In this document: positions 28,094-37,264 of the stretch, one piece after another
How positions within the stretch are numbered: the stretch's first letter is position 1
Layout: each line of letters opens with the position of its first letter
Assembly (NCBI RefSeq): GCF_000722635.1
Contig: NZ_JOKH01000002.1
Span: 1,214,461 to 1,278,460 of the forward strand
Direction: 5' to 3'
Origin: Endozoicomonas numazuensis
GTDB lineage: Bacteria > Pseudomonadota > Gammaproteobacteria > Pseudomonadales > Endozoicomonadaceae
Length of the DNA: 64,000 nucleotides
The notes under the pieces: model-generated
The model's input: only the letters and a program-made list of their open reading frames with translations
Database searches by the model: none
Told to the model about the DNA's origin: nothing
Made by a program: the position numbers and the translations under genes

Positions 28094-28840
28094 ATGAAAC
28101 TCCTGCGTAATGCCACCCTGGCACTGGCTGCTTTATCTGCTGCTTACACTACTACTGCAAGTGCTGAATACCAGTACGGCTTTGGTAACATCAGCATCAA
28201 CCGTCTGGATTGGTCCAACGGCACTGAAGAACGCACAGCAGGCGGCAAAAAAGACTTTACTTACCTGGAGCTGGAAGGCGGAGCTGGTTTCGACTGGGGT
28301 GAACTCTATGGTTTTATGGATCTGGAAAACCCACACAAAAGTAACGAGGAAGATGATGGTGACGGTCGTCGTATAGCCATGAAAGGCACCATCCGCGTCA
28401 ACCTCGGTGACAGCGGTCTCAACTTGTACGGGCAGGTTTATGACCTGAGCACTGATGGCTTTAATGAGCAAAACCGTGTTGTCGGCTTTGGCTACAACAT
28501 CGCCCAGGGTTCTTTCTTCTTCAAACCTTTTATTGGTCTGCACAATGCCCAAACCACTTACTTTAGCGGTAACAATGGCTACATGCTGGGTTGGGTTCTG
28601 GGTTACGGTTTCAAAGCCTTTGGCGAAGACTTCATGGTCACTAACTGGCATGAAACTGAATTCAACCGTGACAAGGACTATGCAGACGGCAAGGAAACCG
28701 GTCAGAACGGTGCTGTTTCCCTGTGGTGGAACGCTACCGATAAAATGACTGCTGGCCTGCAATACCGCTACGCAGACGACAAGCTGGGTGCCAACACCTA
28801 CCAGAACGGAATGATCTACTCTCTGAAGTACAACTTCTAA
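28094..28840 (+). CDS. Tsx/OmpK-family nucleoside-specific outer-membrane channel
   Basis: 248 residues from the ATG at 28094; an upstream TTG at 28073 is less likely because the ATG directly begins a signal peptide (KLLRNATLALAALSAAY to ASA). The mature protein is a 12-strand-type barrel. EYQYGFGNISINRLDW is the Tsx-like N-terminus, and it ends IYSLKYNF with the terminal Phe of outer-membrane proteins. The family lets nucleosides cross the outer membrane. Together with the 5'-nucleotidase-like gene and deoB/C/D nearby this suggests nucleoside scavenging. Confidence 0.85.
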   Translation: MKLLRNATLALAALSAAYTTTASAEYQYGFGNISINRLDWSNGTEERTAGGKKDFTYLELEGGAGFDWGELYGFMDLENPHKSNEEDDGDGRRIAMKGTIRVNLGDSGLNLYGQVYDLSTDGFNEQNRVVGFGYNIAQGSFFFKPFIGLHNAQTTYFSGNNGYMLGWVLGYGFKAFGEDFMVTNWHETEFNRDKDYADGKETGQNGAVSLWWNATDKMTAGLQYRYADDKLGANTYQNGMIYSLKYNF

Positions 28841-28860
28841 AAAAAAAATCAATGCGTCCT

Positions 28861-28886
28861 TGCCCTGTTCACTCTGGAACAGGGCA
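28861..28886. terminator. Terminator-like hairpin after the Tsx-like gene
   Basis: Perfect 10-bp stem TGCCCTGTTC / GAACAGGGCA with a six-base loop, 21 bp after the stop codon. There is no T run after it, so termination strength is uncertain. Confidence 0.5.
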
Positions 28887-29122
28887 TCAAATCAAGCTGT
28901 CGATTAATATTCTTTCCTCTCATCCCTACTCCATATCATTGTCCAGAGTTCGATAAATCATTAAACACCTGAACTTTTTCGGATCAAATACTTTTAACGA
29001 TTAAATTCAGAGTAGGCTCAAAAATCTGCTCCTTCTTCGGAATAGCGTTTCTTAAATTCTCAAAGCACTTTCATTTACCTCAACCCTTGTTCTGAGTTAT
29101 CCAAAACATGGCTTTACCTGTC

Positions 29123-29250
29123 TATATCCATCGCCTTTCAAGATGCTACGTTGTTGCCAGCGTTCGCTCACCCTGATCACCTACTACTTGTAGGCTCACA
29201 GGGCTTCGCTCACTTGTCGCCTGGTAGCATCTTGAAATCCAATGGGTATA
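29123..29250. repeat. Palindromic intergenic repeat family, copy 2
   Basis: 128 bp. Its reverse complement differs from copy 3 (47966-48093) at only about two positions. The outer arms pair as in copy 1. The rest of the gap 28887-29419 is AT-rich and shows no gene that I can support. Confidence 0.88.
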
Positions 29251-29419
29251 CAAAGTAAACCAAGTGACAAACCAACACATTTTTGGGTTGTTTCATGAGC
29301 AGTGCATCGAATTATTTAGAGTATGAGTTTTTAAAACCTTTCAATAACAAAACTTAAAAAACGGTTTTCAAGCCTCATAGCCGATCGTTTCCAATTTCTA
29401 ATCCCAAACGGTAAAAGAA

Positions 29420-30154
29420 ATGACTTTAAATAAAATGCTTTGTTCTCTGGTGACCGCAGGAGCCCTTTCTCTGGGTTCAAGCTCTGCCTTTTCCGCTGAA
29501 TACGACATTACTGTAGTGAATCTGACCCGCGGTATTCACTTCACTCCTCTGCTGGTAGCCGCTCACGATGAATCCACCAGCCTTTTCTCTGCGGGCTCGA
29601 CTGCCTCAGCCAACCTTCAGGCTATGGCAGAAGGTGGTGATATCAGTGGACTGGCCACCGATTTAAACGGTGTCAGTGCAACTGTGATTGAAAACCCAGC
29701 GTCAGGTTTGCTGGCTCCCGGTGCCAATACTTCATTCACGCTGAATACCGGACAAAGCACTACTAATACCAGACTCTCAGTCGTCAGCATGATGCTGCCT
29801 ACCAACGACGGGTTTATCGGACTGAGTTCAGCTTCTTTGCCTACCACTGTTGGGCAAAGAATGGTGTTTAACGTCAACGCTTACGATGCCGGTACAGAAG
29901 CCAACAATGAACTCCGTGGCTCAGGTACAGCCGGACAGGCTGGCTTCCCGACACCAGGGCCGATAGATTCTGGCACCTATGCAGCGGGGACGGGCGGCAC
30001 AGGTATCAGTGCTTCAGCAGAAGGTTATGTCCATATCCACAGGAATGTTTTGGGTGACTCCAATGACACAGGAGGAAACAGTGACATATTCCCGACCATA
30101 CATCGCTGGCTGAACCCGGTTGCCAGAGTCACCGTTACCCTGAGAGCAAACTAA
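29420..30154 (+). CDS. Secreted spondin-like domain protein
   Basis: 244 residues with a signal peptide (residues 1 to about 26, ending SAFSA). The mature part reads YDITVVNLTRGIHFTPLLVA ... MAEGGDISGL ... MMLPTNDGFIGL ... AYDAGTEANNEL, the pattern of bacterial Spondin_N-like proteins, which are related to an animal extracellular-matrix domain that binds divalent metal. Function in bacteria is not established. A second, diverged copy follows 11 bp after the stop, so they are co-transcribed. HIHRNV is a possible metal-binding site. Confidence 0.72.
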   Translation: MTLNKMLCSLVTAGALSLGSSSAFSAEYDITVVNLTRGIHFTPLLVAAHDESTSLFSAGSTASANLQAMAEGGDISGLATDLNGVSATVIENPASGLLAPGANTSFTLNTGQSTTNTRLSVVSMMLPTNDGFIGLSSASLPTTVGQRMVFNVNAYDAGTEANNELRGSGTAGQAGFPTPGPIDSGTYAAGTGGTGISASAEGYVHIHRNVLGDSNDTGGNSDIFPTIHRWLNPVARVTVTLRAN

Positions 30155-30165
30155 GGGATCAGATT

Positions 30166-30903
30166 ATGAATACAGCTGAAATTTCTACCGGGTTGGGTAG
30201 AGCTATGGCATTGGTCCTGACACTGGCACTTGCTGGCTGCGGTGGCAGTGGTGGTAGTGGTAGCAGTAACCGTACAAGCACCCAGACAGCCGAATTCCAG
30301 GTTCGCCTGATCAATCTGACTGCAGGTCAGCCACTGTCGCCTCCGGTGGTTTTCATTCACACCAGCACTTTGAGAACGTTCACCATTGGTACGACAGCTA
30401 CTGTCGGTCTTGAACAGCTGGCAGAGGGCGGTGATACCAGCCAGCTGGTGACAGAGGCTCTGTTCTCTCAGGCTGTTCTGGCACATTCTGCTGACACTGC
30501 TGCTGTACCTCCCGGAGGGAATCAGACTTATACCCTCACCATCCCTGAAAGCAGCAGAAGCGGTGCAGAGCTGTCTCTGCTGACCATGCTGGTGAACACC
30601 AACGATGCCTTTGCGGGCGTCAATGCTGTGAATATCGCATCACTGGCCGTCAATGGCAGCCTCACGGTGAATGGCATTGCTTATGATTCCGGTACTGAAG
30701 CCAATACCGAGTCCGCTGGCACCATGCCAGGCGCGGCGGATAATGGCGAGGGTTTTAACAGTGCCAGGGATGATCTCGCTGACGAGGTTCGAATGCACAG
30801 TGGTGTAGTGACATCCAATGACGGACTCACTGGCTCTGTTCTGACCCAAGAGCATCGGTGGGATAACCCAACAGTTCGAGTAATCATAACGAGACTGAAA
30901 TAG
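30166..30903 (+). CDS. Spondin-like domain lipoprotein
   Basis: 245 residues. A lipobox LALAGC places the acylated Cys at residue 25; a Gly/Ser linker follows. The domain repeats the pattern of the preceding protein: FQVRLINLTAGQPLSPPVVF, LAEGGDTSQL, MLVNTNDAFAGV and AYDSGTEANTES. It therefore appears to be a membrane-anchored partner of the soluble paralogue just upstream, probably arising by duplication. Ligand and role are unknown. Confidence 0.72.
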   Translation: MNTAEISTGLGRAMALVLTLALAGCGGSGGSGSSNRTSTQTAEFQVRLINLTAGQPLSPPVVFIHTSTLRTFTIGTTATVGLEQLAEGGDTSQLVTEALFSQAVLAHSADTAAVPPGGNQTYTLTIPESSRSGAELSLLTMLVNTNDAFAGVNAVNIASLAVNGSLTVNGIAYDSGTEANTESAGTMPGAADNGEGFNSARDDLADEVRMHSGVVTSNDGLTGSVLTQEHRWDNPTVRVIITRLK

Positions 30904-30987
30904 TTCAGACTGTTGTCAATCTGACCGCTAAAAACATCCATGCTCTTCAAATGAAGAGCATTTTATGCACAGGAATTTTGTTTTCAG

Positions 30988-31287
30988 GTGTCAACCAGGT
31001 TCCAGACAGATAATTGTTTATCACAAGCTATGAATCTCACGGATGAAGACCACCGTATAGCCGCCAGAGAGCTGCTGAAAAATTTGCTCTCTCAAGAGTT
31101 GAATCCTTTTCACACAAAAAGGCAGAATAATGAAATCTATCAAAAGTCACGAAACCAGCAACAAACGACTCGAGTCAGGCTGATTGAAAGCAGTGACGGC
31201 ATATCCATTGAGGCAGTGGTTGAACAGGAAGGCCTGATGGCACTCATACCGTCCTCCCTGCACATTTTTAGCAAGCAGAAGCGGTGA
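30988..31287 (+). CDS. Hypothetical small protein
   Basis: Up to 99 residues from a GTG start with AGGAA 12 bases upstream; an ATG at 31030 is an alternative. It is charged at the N-terminus (DEDHRIAARELLKNLLSQEL) and has a possible two-strand segment (TRVRLIESSDGISIEAVVEQ). No signal peptide and no family that I recognise. It follows the spondin-like pair but by 84 bp. Confidence 0.45.
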   Translation: MSTRFQTDNCLSQAMNLTDEDHRIAARELLKNLLSQELNPFHTKRQNNEIYQKSRNQQQTTRVRLIESSDGISIEAVVEQEGLMALIPSSLHIFSKQKR

Positions 31288-31442
31288 GTACTCTTTCCTT
31301 GTCAGACTCCGCAGTGATCTTCTGGCTGTATTTAACCGGATTGACTCACATCACACATAAATATATTTTTATATGATAATTTTCTGACCCTTGGAACCGG
31401 CTCAAACAGAGACCGTAATTTTCAACACAAAGCGAATATAAG

Positions 31443-32444
31443 ATGTTCAAAAAAAACGTTGCCGTACTCTTGCTCGCCTCAGCTACTCTGCAACCTGCAC
31501 TTGCAGAAGAGAGTAATACCCTGTTCACCTACAAGGGCAAGGATTACGCCCTGAAAGATCTGCAGCCACAGCTTCAGCAGGCTTTTTATACGGCCCAGGT
31601 CAAGGCACAGGAAAGCCTGAATCCCGTGCTTGAACAAGCCATGGTAGAAAAATACATCGAAGACTTGGCCACCCGCTCTGATCGTGCGATCAATGATGTC
31701 AGAGAAGAGCTGTTAACAGCAGAGTCTGTGAGTAAAGAAGACGTAGTAGCGGTTTACGAACAGTACAAAGAACAGATTGGTCGCCCGTTAGAAGAGGTTG
31801 AAGCAGCCTTAACTCAACAGCTTCAACAACAGAAACAGCAGGAAAAAGTGCTATCTCTGATTGAGAAAGTCAAAAAGGAAACAGGCTTTGTCAACCAACT
31901 GAAAAAGCCTGAGCCACCGACGTTTTCAATGGATCTGTCACCTTACCCTTTCAAGGGCCCAGAAGATGCCAAAGTCACTGTCGTAGAATTTGCTGATTAT
32001 AATTGCGGTTATTGCCGTAACAGCAAGCCGGAAATCGACAAGCTGCTAAAACAGTATGGTGATCAGGTTAAATTCTATTACATCGACTACCCGGTCACTG
32101 AAAAAGGGGTAGCAGGAAGCACTACTCAGACAGCCAGAGGCGCATACTGTGCTGGAAAACAAGACAAGTTCTGGGAGTTCTATAACCTGGCTTATGAAAA
32201 GCCCGTGACCATGGAGAGCGCCTCCGAGCTGGCGACAGCCTTGAAACTTGACGAAAAGTCATTCAATGCCTGCCTGACCTCCGATGAATCGGCAGACTTC
32301 GTCAAAAACTCCGAAAAAATGGCTCTGGATCTTGGTGTGACAGGTACGCCAACCCTCTTCGTGAATGGTCGACTCCTGCATACCCATGATGCCGGAAAGG
32401 ACCTCAAGGCAGAGCTTGACAAGAGTCTGAAGCCCAAGTCCTGA
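31443..32444 (+). CDS. DsbA-family thiol oxidoreductase with helical N-terminal domain
   Basis: 333 residues. Signal peptide 1-21 (ending ALA). Residues about 30-150 are helical and rich in Gln/Glu; VSKEDVVAVYEQYKEQIGRP followed by LEEVEAALTQQLQQQKQQEK resembles the SurA/PpiC-type chaperone helices. A thioredoxin fold follows: EFADYNCGYC places the redox pair at Cys188/Cys191, and GVTGTPTLFVNG supplies the cis-Pro loop. Com1/ScsC-like proteins of this kind form or isomerise disulfides in the periplasm, often with an N-terminal oligomerisation region. No DsbB or DsbD partner is next to it. Confidence 0.83.
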   Translation: MFKKNVAVLLLASATLQPALAEESNTLFTYKGKDYALKDLQPQLQQAFYTAQVKAQESLNPVLEQAMVEKYIEDLATRSDRAINDVREELLTAESVSKEDVVAVYEQYKEQIGRPLEEVEAALTQQLQQQKQQEKVLSLIEKVKKETGFVNQLKKPEPPTFSMDLSPYPFKGPEDAKVTVVEFADYNCGYCRNSKPEIDKLLKQYGDQVKFYYIDYPVTEKGVAGSTTQTARGAYCAGKQDKFWEFYNLAYEKPVTMESASELATALKLDEKSFNACLTSDESADFVKNSEKMALDLGVTGTPTLFVNGRLLHTHDAGKDLKAELDKSLKPKS

Positions 32445-32470
32445 TAGAACCATCAGGGTGCCTACAGGCT

Positions 32471-32597
32471 CCTGGTGCAGCCAAGCGTTAATATTCATAC
32501 ATACCCCGTTCATCCTGAGCTTGTCGAAGAATGCTAATCATGCACATCGACAAGCTCAGTGCGAACGGTATAGGGTTTAGCGCTTAGCTGCACCAGG
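32471..32597. repeat. Long imperfect palindrome containing a TTCGACA-type repeat
   Basis: 127 bp. Outer arms CCTGGTGCAGCCAAGCGTTA and the near-complement ending GCTGCACCAGG enclose the inner palindrome 32506-32568 (CCGTTCATCCTGAGCTTGTC and its partner). It lies 27 bp after the DsbA-like stop and may work as a transcription end structure. Confidence 0.75.
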
Positions 32598-32606
32598 CAC
32601 ATAAAG

Positions 32607-32892
32607 TCATCGAACAATGTCTCCCTTGCGCGGCTGATAATCACTGGCCTTTAAGGGTGAGTGCTTTCTGACATAGTCCCTTAATACGACAGAATCTGTA
32701 TAGCCTGTATTCACAAAGGTAGGATTGGTATCAATGATTGGCCATTTGTCCCCACCTCCCGCTGAAAAATGATTAATAGCCAGACGGTAGATTTTATCTT
32801 TCCGAACTGGCTTTCCACCTATTTAAAGACGAACCAGTCTGTCGCCCTTCATAGTCAGTTTGACATTGGCAAACTGTGCAAACCCAAAGCCT
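32607..32892 (-). pseudogene. 3' remnant of a 5'-nucleotidase gene
   Basis: Read on the minus strand it gives GFAQFANVKLTMKGDRLVRL, an in-frame TAA (32823-32825), then DKIYRLAINHFSAGGGDKWP and GYTDSVVLRDYV. This matches the C-terminal substrate domain of UshA-type enzymes and the intact homologue at 33305-34963 (which has YRMAFNDFLAAGGDGYP). The 5' part is lost exactly where the hairpin at 32896 begins. It is inverted relative to the intact gene. Confidence 0.8.
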
Positions 32893-32895
32893 TAA

Positions 32896-32935
32896 TTGAC
32901 ATCCTCCAACGACTGTAGTCGTGAGAGAATGTCAA
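32896..32935. mobile_element. IS200/IS605-like end hairpin (remnant)
   Basis: A 40-nt foldback: TTGACATCCTC, then ACGACT-GT-AGTCGT, then GAGAATGTCAA. Subterminal hairpins of this form mark ends of IS200/IS605-family elements. No TnpA or TnpB frame is present, so it is at most an abandoned end. Its contact with the broken nucleotidase gene suggests that it took part in the truncation. Confidence 0.45.
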
Positions 32936-33010
32936 CCGATGCATGGATGAAGTATGTGACTGAAATTAGATCCAAAACAAAGAGATTCCTTAACAAAGAG
33001 ATTCCTTATT

Positions 33011-33067
33011 GTGCCGAAATTAATGGTGCCGAAATTAATGGTGCCGAAATTAATGGTGCCGAAATTA
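33011..33067 (+). repeat. 15-bp tandem repeat
   Basis: GTGCCGAAATTAATG repeated three times plus a partial fourth unit, preceded by a 14-bp direct repeat (AAAGAGATTCCTTA, twice, near 32980-33009). In frame it would encode NGAEI repeats within a short open frame that has no other support. Confidence 0.9.
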
Positions 33068-33304
33068 TCCCAGGTCGCTAATGGTATTGTTGTTGCCGTT
33101 CAAATGGTCTCTGAAGGTTATTTTTTCAGCAAATGACTTAACTCTTTACACTTAATTTTCATCTTGCGCCTTATTTCTCGACAGACCCCATTGAGATCCA
33201 GTGATATATTGCGATTTATCAGAAGATCGCCTCTTACTGGGAGCTGTTCATGCCCAAACTGCCTAGCCATTCTCATAAAAAACATTTTGCTAAGCCGGTT
33301 TATT

Positions 33305-34963
33305 ATGTTTAAAGGAAATGCAAAATATTTTTCTTCGCTCATGGCGGTTTCAACAACCCCCATCATTATTGCCTTGTCGTTGATGGTGGCGGCCTGCTCC
33401 TCTTCGAACGAAACCCTGAAGAGCGACTCAGGACGCAGTTACAAACTCACTGTTCTTCACACCAATGATAACAATGGTCAGTTCTGGAGAAATCAACAGA
33501 ACGAATGGGGTATGGCTGCCCGCAAGACTCTAATAGACCAGATCCGCACAGAAGTCACTGCAGAGGGCGGAAAGGTCTTACTGCTGTCGGGTGGCGATAT
33601 TAACAGTGGCGTGCCTGAGTCTGACTTGCAGAATGCCATTCCAGACATCGAGGGCATGAACCTGATGGGCTATGACGCCATGGTGGTCGGTAACCACGAG
33701 TTCGACAACCCGATGAAAGTACTCCATCAACAAGAAAATCTGGCTAACTTTCCCTTCCTGTCTGCGAATACATACGACGCCAGTACAGGTCGGCCGCTCT
33801 TTGACGCTTTTCGTTTGCTGGATGTTGGCAACATGACCATTGCAATAGTGGGCCTGACCACTCAGGACACTCGCAAGATTGGCAATCCGGATAATGTTTC
33901 CCGGGTAGACTTCAAGAACCCCCTGCGAATCGCCCGCCGACTGATCCCCAAAATTCAGGAACAGGTTGATGTTGTCATCGCTCTGACTCATCTGGGTTAC
34001 TTTCCTGAGCAGCAAAGAGCCAATGCCCCTCCTGGCGATATAGAGCTGGCAAAAGAGGTCAGTGGGATTGATATGATTATTGGTGCCCACTCAAGAACCG
34101 CCCTGCATCAGCCAGAAGTCGTCAATAACACCTGGATTATGCAGGCTGGAGAGAATGGAAAATACCTGGGCAGGGCTGACTTTACGCTAAAGAATGGTCA
34201 GCTGACTCTGGATAATTATGAGCTGATTCCTATCAACCATAAAAACCAGTCACCCCGAATACAAGAAGACCCGAAAATGCTCAACTTGCTGGGGCCCTAT
34301 CAACAGAGAGGGCAAGAGCTGACGATGAAAGCTTCAGGAGTAATGGACCAGCGATTTGAAGGAGAGCGAGCAAAAATTCGTAACCAGCCCACCAATCTGG
34401 GTGTACTCGTAGCCTCTTCCATGATGAAGAAAACCTATGCTGACTTCGCTGTCATCAACTCCGGTAGCATTCGAGCCAGCCTTCCTTCTGGCCCCGTATC
34501 CTATCGTGACATCCTCAAGGTTAAGCCCTATAACAACTTTCTGGCCTACGCTAACCTGACCGGCAGAGAGGTGCGTAAATATCTGGAGAAAGTCGTTAAC
34601 CTGCCCGCCAATACCGGTGCATTTGCTCAGTTTGCAGGACTGGAAATGACCATTGAAGATCAGAAGGTTTCAAACATCAGGATTCAAGGTCGCCCACTGC
34701 GCAATAACAGAAAATATCGCATGGCTTTCAATGATTTCCTGGCAGCAGGGGGGGATGGCTACCCAGTGCTTGAAAAGCATCCGGGTTATGTTGTGACAGG
34801 GTATGGTACTGCAGACGTACTACGGTGGTTCATTAAAACTCAGTCACCGATCAAGGCCAGAAACTTTATTCCCAAAGGGGTTCATCGCACTTCAAAAACA
34901 ATCAACAGGGAAATACCAGTGAGTCCTGTTCAGGACGTTAACATTTCCCTGTCTGGAGCCTGA
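33305..34963 (+). CDS. 5'-nucleotidase/UshA-like lipoprotein
   Basis: 552 residues from the ATG at 33305, chosen because it begins a lipoprotein signal (LSLMVAACSS); the frame is open back to 33164. The metallophosphatase domain has LHTNDNNGQ, GGDINSG, GNHEFD, ALTHLGY and GAHSRT. The C-terminal substrate domain has NSGSIRA and NDFLAAGGDGYP. The family releases phosphate from nucleotides outside the inner membrane. Compared with UshA, two ligands of the first metal differ: the His of NDHHG is Asn and the Gln of GHSQ is Arg, while the shared Asp and second-metal residues remain. Activity may be altered. It is convergent with deoD. Confidence 0.85.
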   Translation: MFKGNAKYFSSLMAVSTTPIIIALSLMVAACSSSNETLKSDSGRSYKLTVLHTNDNNGQFWRNQQNEWGMAARKTLIDQIRTEVTAEGGKVLLLSGGDINSGVPESDLQNAIPDIEGMNLMGYDAMVVGNHEFDNPMKVLHQQENLANFPFLSANTYDASTGRPLFDAFRLLDVGNMTIAIVGLTTQDTRKIGNPDNVSRVDFKNPLRIARRLIPKIQEQVDVVIALTHLGYFPEQQRANAPPGDIELAKEVSGIDMIIGAHSRTALHQPEVVNNTWIMQAGENGKYLGRADFTLKNGQLTLDNYELIPINHKNQSPRIQEDPKMLNLLGPYQQRGQELTMKASGVMDQRFEGERAKIRNQPTNLGVLVASSMMKKTYADFAVINSGSIRASLPSGPVSYRDILKVKPYNNFLAYANLTGREVRKYLEKVVNLPANTGAFAQFAGLEMTIEDQKVSNIRIQGRPLRNNRKYRMAFNDFLAAGGDGYPVLEKHPGYVVTGYGTADVLRWFIKTQSPIKARNFIPKGVHRTSKTINREIPVSPVQDVNISLSGA

Positions 34964-34973
34964 CCTCTATAGA

Positions 34974-35681
34974 TCAACCCATCAACACAGAATCCAGTGC
35001 CAGTACAATCATTTCATTAAAGGATGTCTGTCTATCTTCAGGAGACAGAGCTTCTCCTTTACGAATGTGGTCACTGACGGTACAAATAGCCAAACCTTTG
35101 GCTCCGTATTCTGCACAAACGCCATAAAGGCCTGCTGCCTCCATTTCAACACCCAGAATGCCGTGCTTTTCCATAATGTCGAACATGTTTGTTTCTGGAC
35201 TGTAGAAAAGATCAGCAGAATAGATGTTACCCACCTTCACTGGCATTTTCTTGTCACGGGCACTTTTAACTGCATTTTCAAGCAACTCATAATCGGCAAT
35301 GGCTGCAAAGTCATGATCATTAAAGCGGATACGGTTCACTTTGGAGTCCGTGCTGGCCCCCATGCCGATCACTACGTCACGCAGTTTCACATCGGAAGAG
35401 ATAGCGCCACAGGAACCAATACGAATCAGCTTGCTCACGCCGTACTCTGTAATCAGCTCTTTATAATAAATGGAGGCTGAAGGAATCCCCATGCCTGAGC
35501 CCATCACAGATACACGACGACCTTTATATGTTCCGGTATAACCAAACATATTGCGAACGTCGTTTACCAGCTCAGCGCCTTCAAGAAAGGTCTCAGCAAT
35601 ATACTTGGCACGCAGTGGATCGCCTGGCATCAGGCAGACATCAGCAAAAGCACCAGGTTTTGCATGAATATGAGGGGTCAT
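34974..35681 (-). CDS. deoD: Purine-nucleoside phosphorylase
   Basis: 235 residues. It splits purine (deoxy)nucleosides with phosphate, giving base and (deoxy)ribose-1-phosphate. [17 protein letters not shown], the phosphate-binding [20 protein letters not shown] and catalytic Asp in TVSDHI are all present, as in the hexameric enzyme. It lies 79 bp downstream of deoB on the same strand; the two probably share a transcript. Confidence 0.97.
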   Translation of the reverse strand: MTPHIHAKPGAFADVCLMPGDPLRAKYIAETFLEGAELVNDVRNMFGYTGTYKGRRVSVMGSGMGIPSASIYYKELITEYGVSKLIRIGSCGAISSDVKLRDVVIGMGASTDSKVNRIRFNDHDFAAIADYELLENAVKSARDKKMPVKVGNIYSADLFYSPETNMFDIMEKHGILGVEMEAAGLYGVCAEYGAKGLAICTVSDHIRKGEALSPEDRQTSFNEMIVLALDSVLMG

Positions 35682-35760
35682 TTTTTTTCCTCTATACAGC
35701 TTTCAAAAAGCTGGCCATTGGCAGGGTATATCAATGGCCATAAATTCAGTTCTGTCGCGT

Positions 35761-36978
35761 TTATGACAGAAAACTGGTTCCGTAATCCATAGGTTCCAGA
35801 TCAAAGAAACTGGCCAGGCTCTGGCCTATATCAGCAAAGGTTTCTCGCCCTCCCAGTGAAACGGGAGGCACTTTTTTGCCGTAGACCAATACCGGTATGT
35901 GTTCACGGGTATGATCCGTTCCTGGCCAGGTTGGATCACAACCATGGTCTGCACTGATAATCAGTACATCATCTTCCTGCATGGCGTTGAGCAGTCTTGG
36001 CATCATGGCATCCAGCTCTTCCAGAGCCTTGGCATAACCTGCCACATCACGACGATGACCAAAAGAAGAGTCAAAATCGACAAAGTTGGTAAAAATCAGA
36101 GAGCGATCTCCGGCTGACTCTAACGCTTGCATGGTGGTTTCAAATAATGCCGGAATACCGGTTGCCTTCAGCTTTCCGGTAATACCCTGATGCGCGAAGA
36201 TGTCTGCGATTTTACCCACGCTCACTACTTCACCTCCACTGTCGGCCAGTTTATCCAACAGTGTGGGTGCTGGAGGCAGAACAGAATAATCACGTCGATT
36301 CCCTGTTCTCTGGAAGTCACCGGCATCATCACCAATGAAAGGTCGGGCAATAACACGGCCAATATTATAGGGCTCGAGCAGTTCGCGGGCTATTTCACAG
36401 ACTTCATATAATCTTTCCAGACCAAACGTCTCTTCATGGCAGGCAATCTGGAAAACACTGTCCGCCGATGTATAAACAATGGGCTTGCCAGTGCGCATGT
36501 GCTCTTCACCCAGATTTTCCAGGATCGTTGTACCCGAGGCGTGGCAATTACCCACGACACCCGGCAGCTTTGCCTTCTCGACCAGCTGATCCAGCAACTC
36601 CTGAGGAAAACTGTTGTTTTCATCCTTGAAATAACCCCAGTCAAACAGTACCGGGACTCCCATCATTTCCCAGTGACCGCTGGGGGTGTCTTTACCACTG
36701 GAAATTTCTTTGGCATATCCATGGGCACCCATCAGTTTTACGTCATGATGCATACCAGCAGGAAAAACACCCGAAGAGTCTTTGGCAGCGTGCAGCAAAC
36801 CAAGACTGGCCAGCACTGGTAATTCCAGCACACCACTGCGTCCAATATCGGCTTTGCCTTCAGCACAGGCCTTGGCAATATGGCCAATGGTATTTGACCC
36901 TGCATCACCAAACTGATCGGCATCAGCGCTGGCGCCAATCCCGAACGAATCCATTACCAGAACAATTGCTCGTTTCAT
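35761..36978 (-). CDS. deoB: Phosphopentomutase
   Basis: 405 residues from [16 protein letters not shown]; the frame extends to 37029, but this start has AGGAG upstream and the normal N-terminus. It converts (deoxy)ribose-1-phosphate to the 5-phosphate for DeoC. Metal ligands occur in [19 protein letters not shown] and [13 protein letters not shown] (alkaline-phosphatase superfamily). It is upstream of deoD; deoC lies further upstream on the same strand, separated by an opposite-strand gene. Confidence 0.97.
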   Translation of the reverse strand: MKRAIVLVMDSFGIGASADADQFGDAGSNTIGHIAKACAEGKADIGRSGVLELPVLASLGLLHAAKDSSGVFPAGMHHDVKLMGAHGYAKEISSGKDTPSGHWEMMGVPVLFDWGYFKDENNSFPQELLDQLVEKAKLPGVVGNCHASGTTILENLGEEHMRTGKPIVYTSADSVFQIACHEETFGLERLYEVCEIARELLEPYNIGRVIARPFIGDDAGDFQRTGNRRDYSVLPPAPTLLDKLADSGGEVVSVGKIADIFAHQGITGKLKATGIPALFETTMQALESAGDRSLIFTNFVDFDSSFGHRRDVAGYAKALEELDAMMPRLLNAMQEDDVLIISADHGCDPTWPGTDHTREHIPVLVYGKKVPPVSLGGRETFADIGQSLASFFDLEPMDYGTSFLS

Positions 36979-37264
36979 GTGAAATACCTTACTCCTGAGA
37001 GTTCCCATTATCCGGAAACACGCTGACACTTTTCGCTATGACGATACAACTTTCTCAGGTTTTTCAACCATTCTCATACTCTGGTGGAAAGCTGTATTGC
37101 AGTTCAAGACTGATGAATCACAAAGCTCAATGCTCTCAGCAACTCCCTTCCAGAGTCCCCTAATTATTACCCAGAACAATACACAACAAGACAGTTATTA
37201 ATACTTAATCCAGTAAACGTCCGGAAATTTACTAGAATGAATTCACTTTCCAGGAGTACTTTCC

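Noticed and set aside
28133-28852. 239-codon minus-strand frame
   Set aside because: Antisense to the whole Tsx-like gene; composition mirrors the barrel codons.
32896-33081. 61-codon frame with NGAEI repeats
   Set aside because: It starts with TTG inside the IS-like hairpin and consists largely of the 15-bp tandem repeat; no ribosome-binding site.
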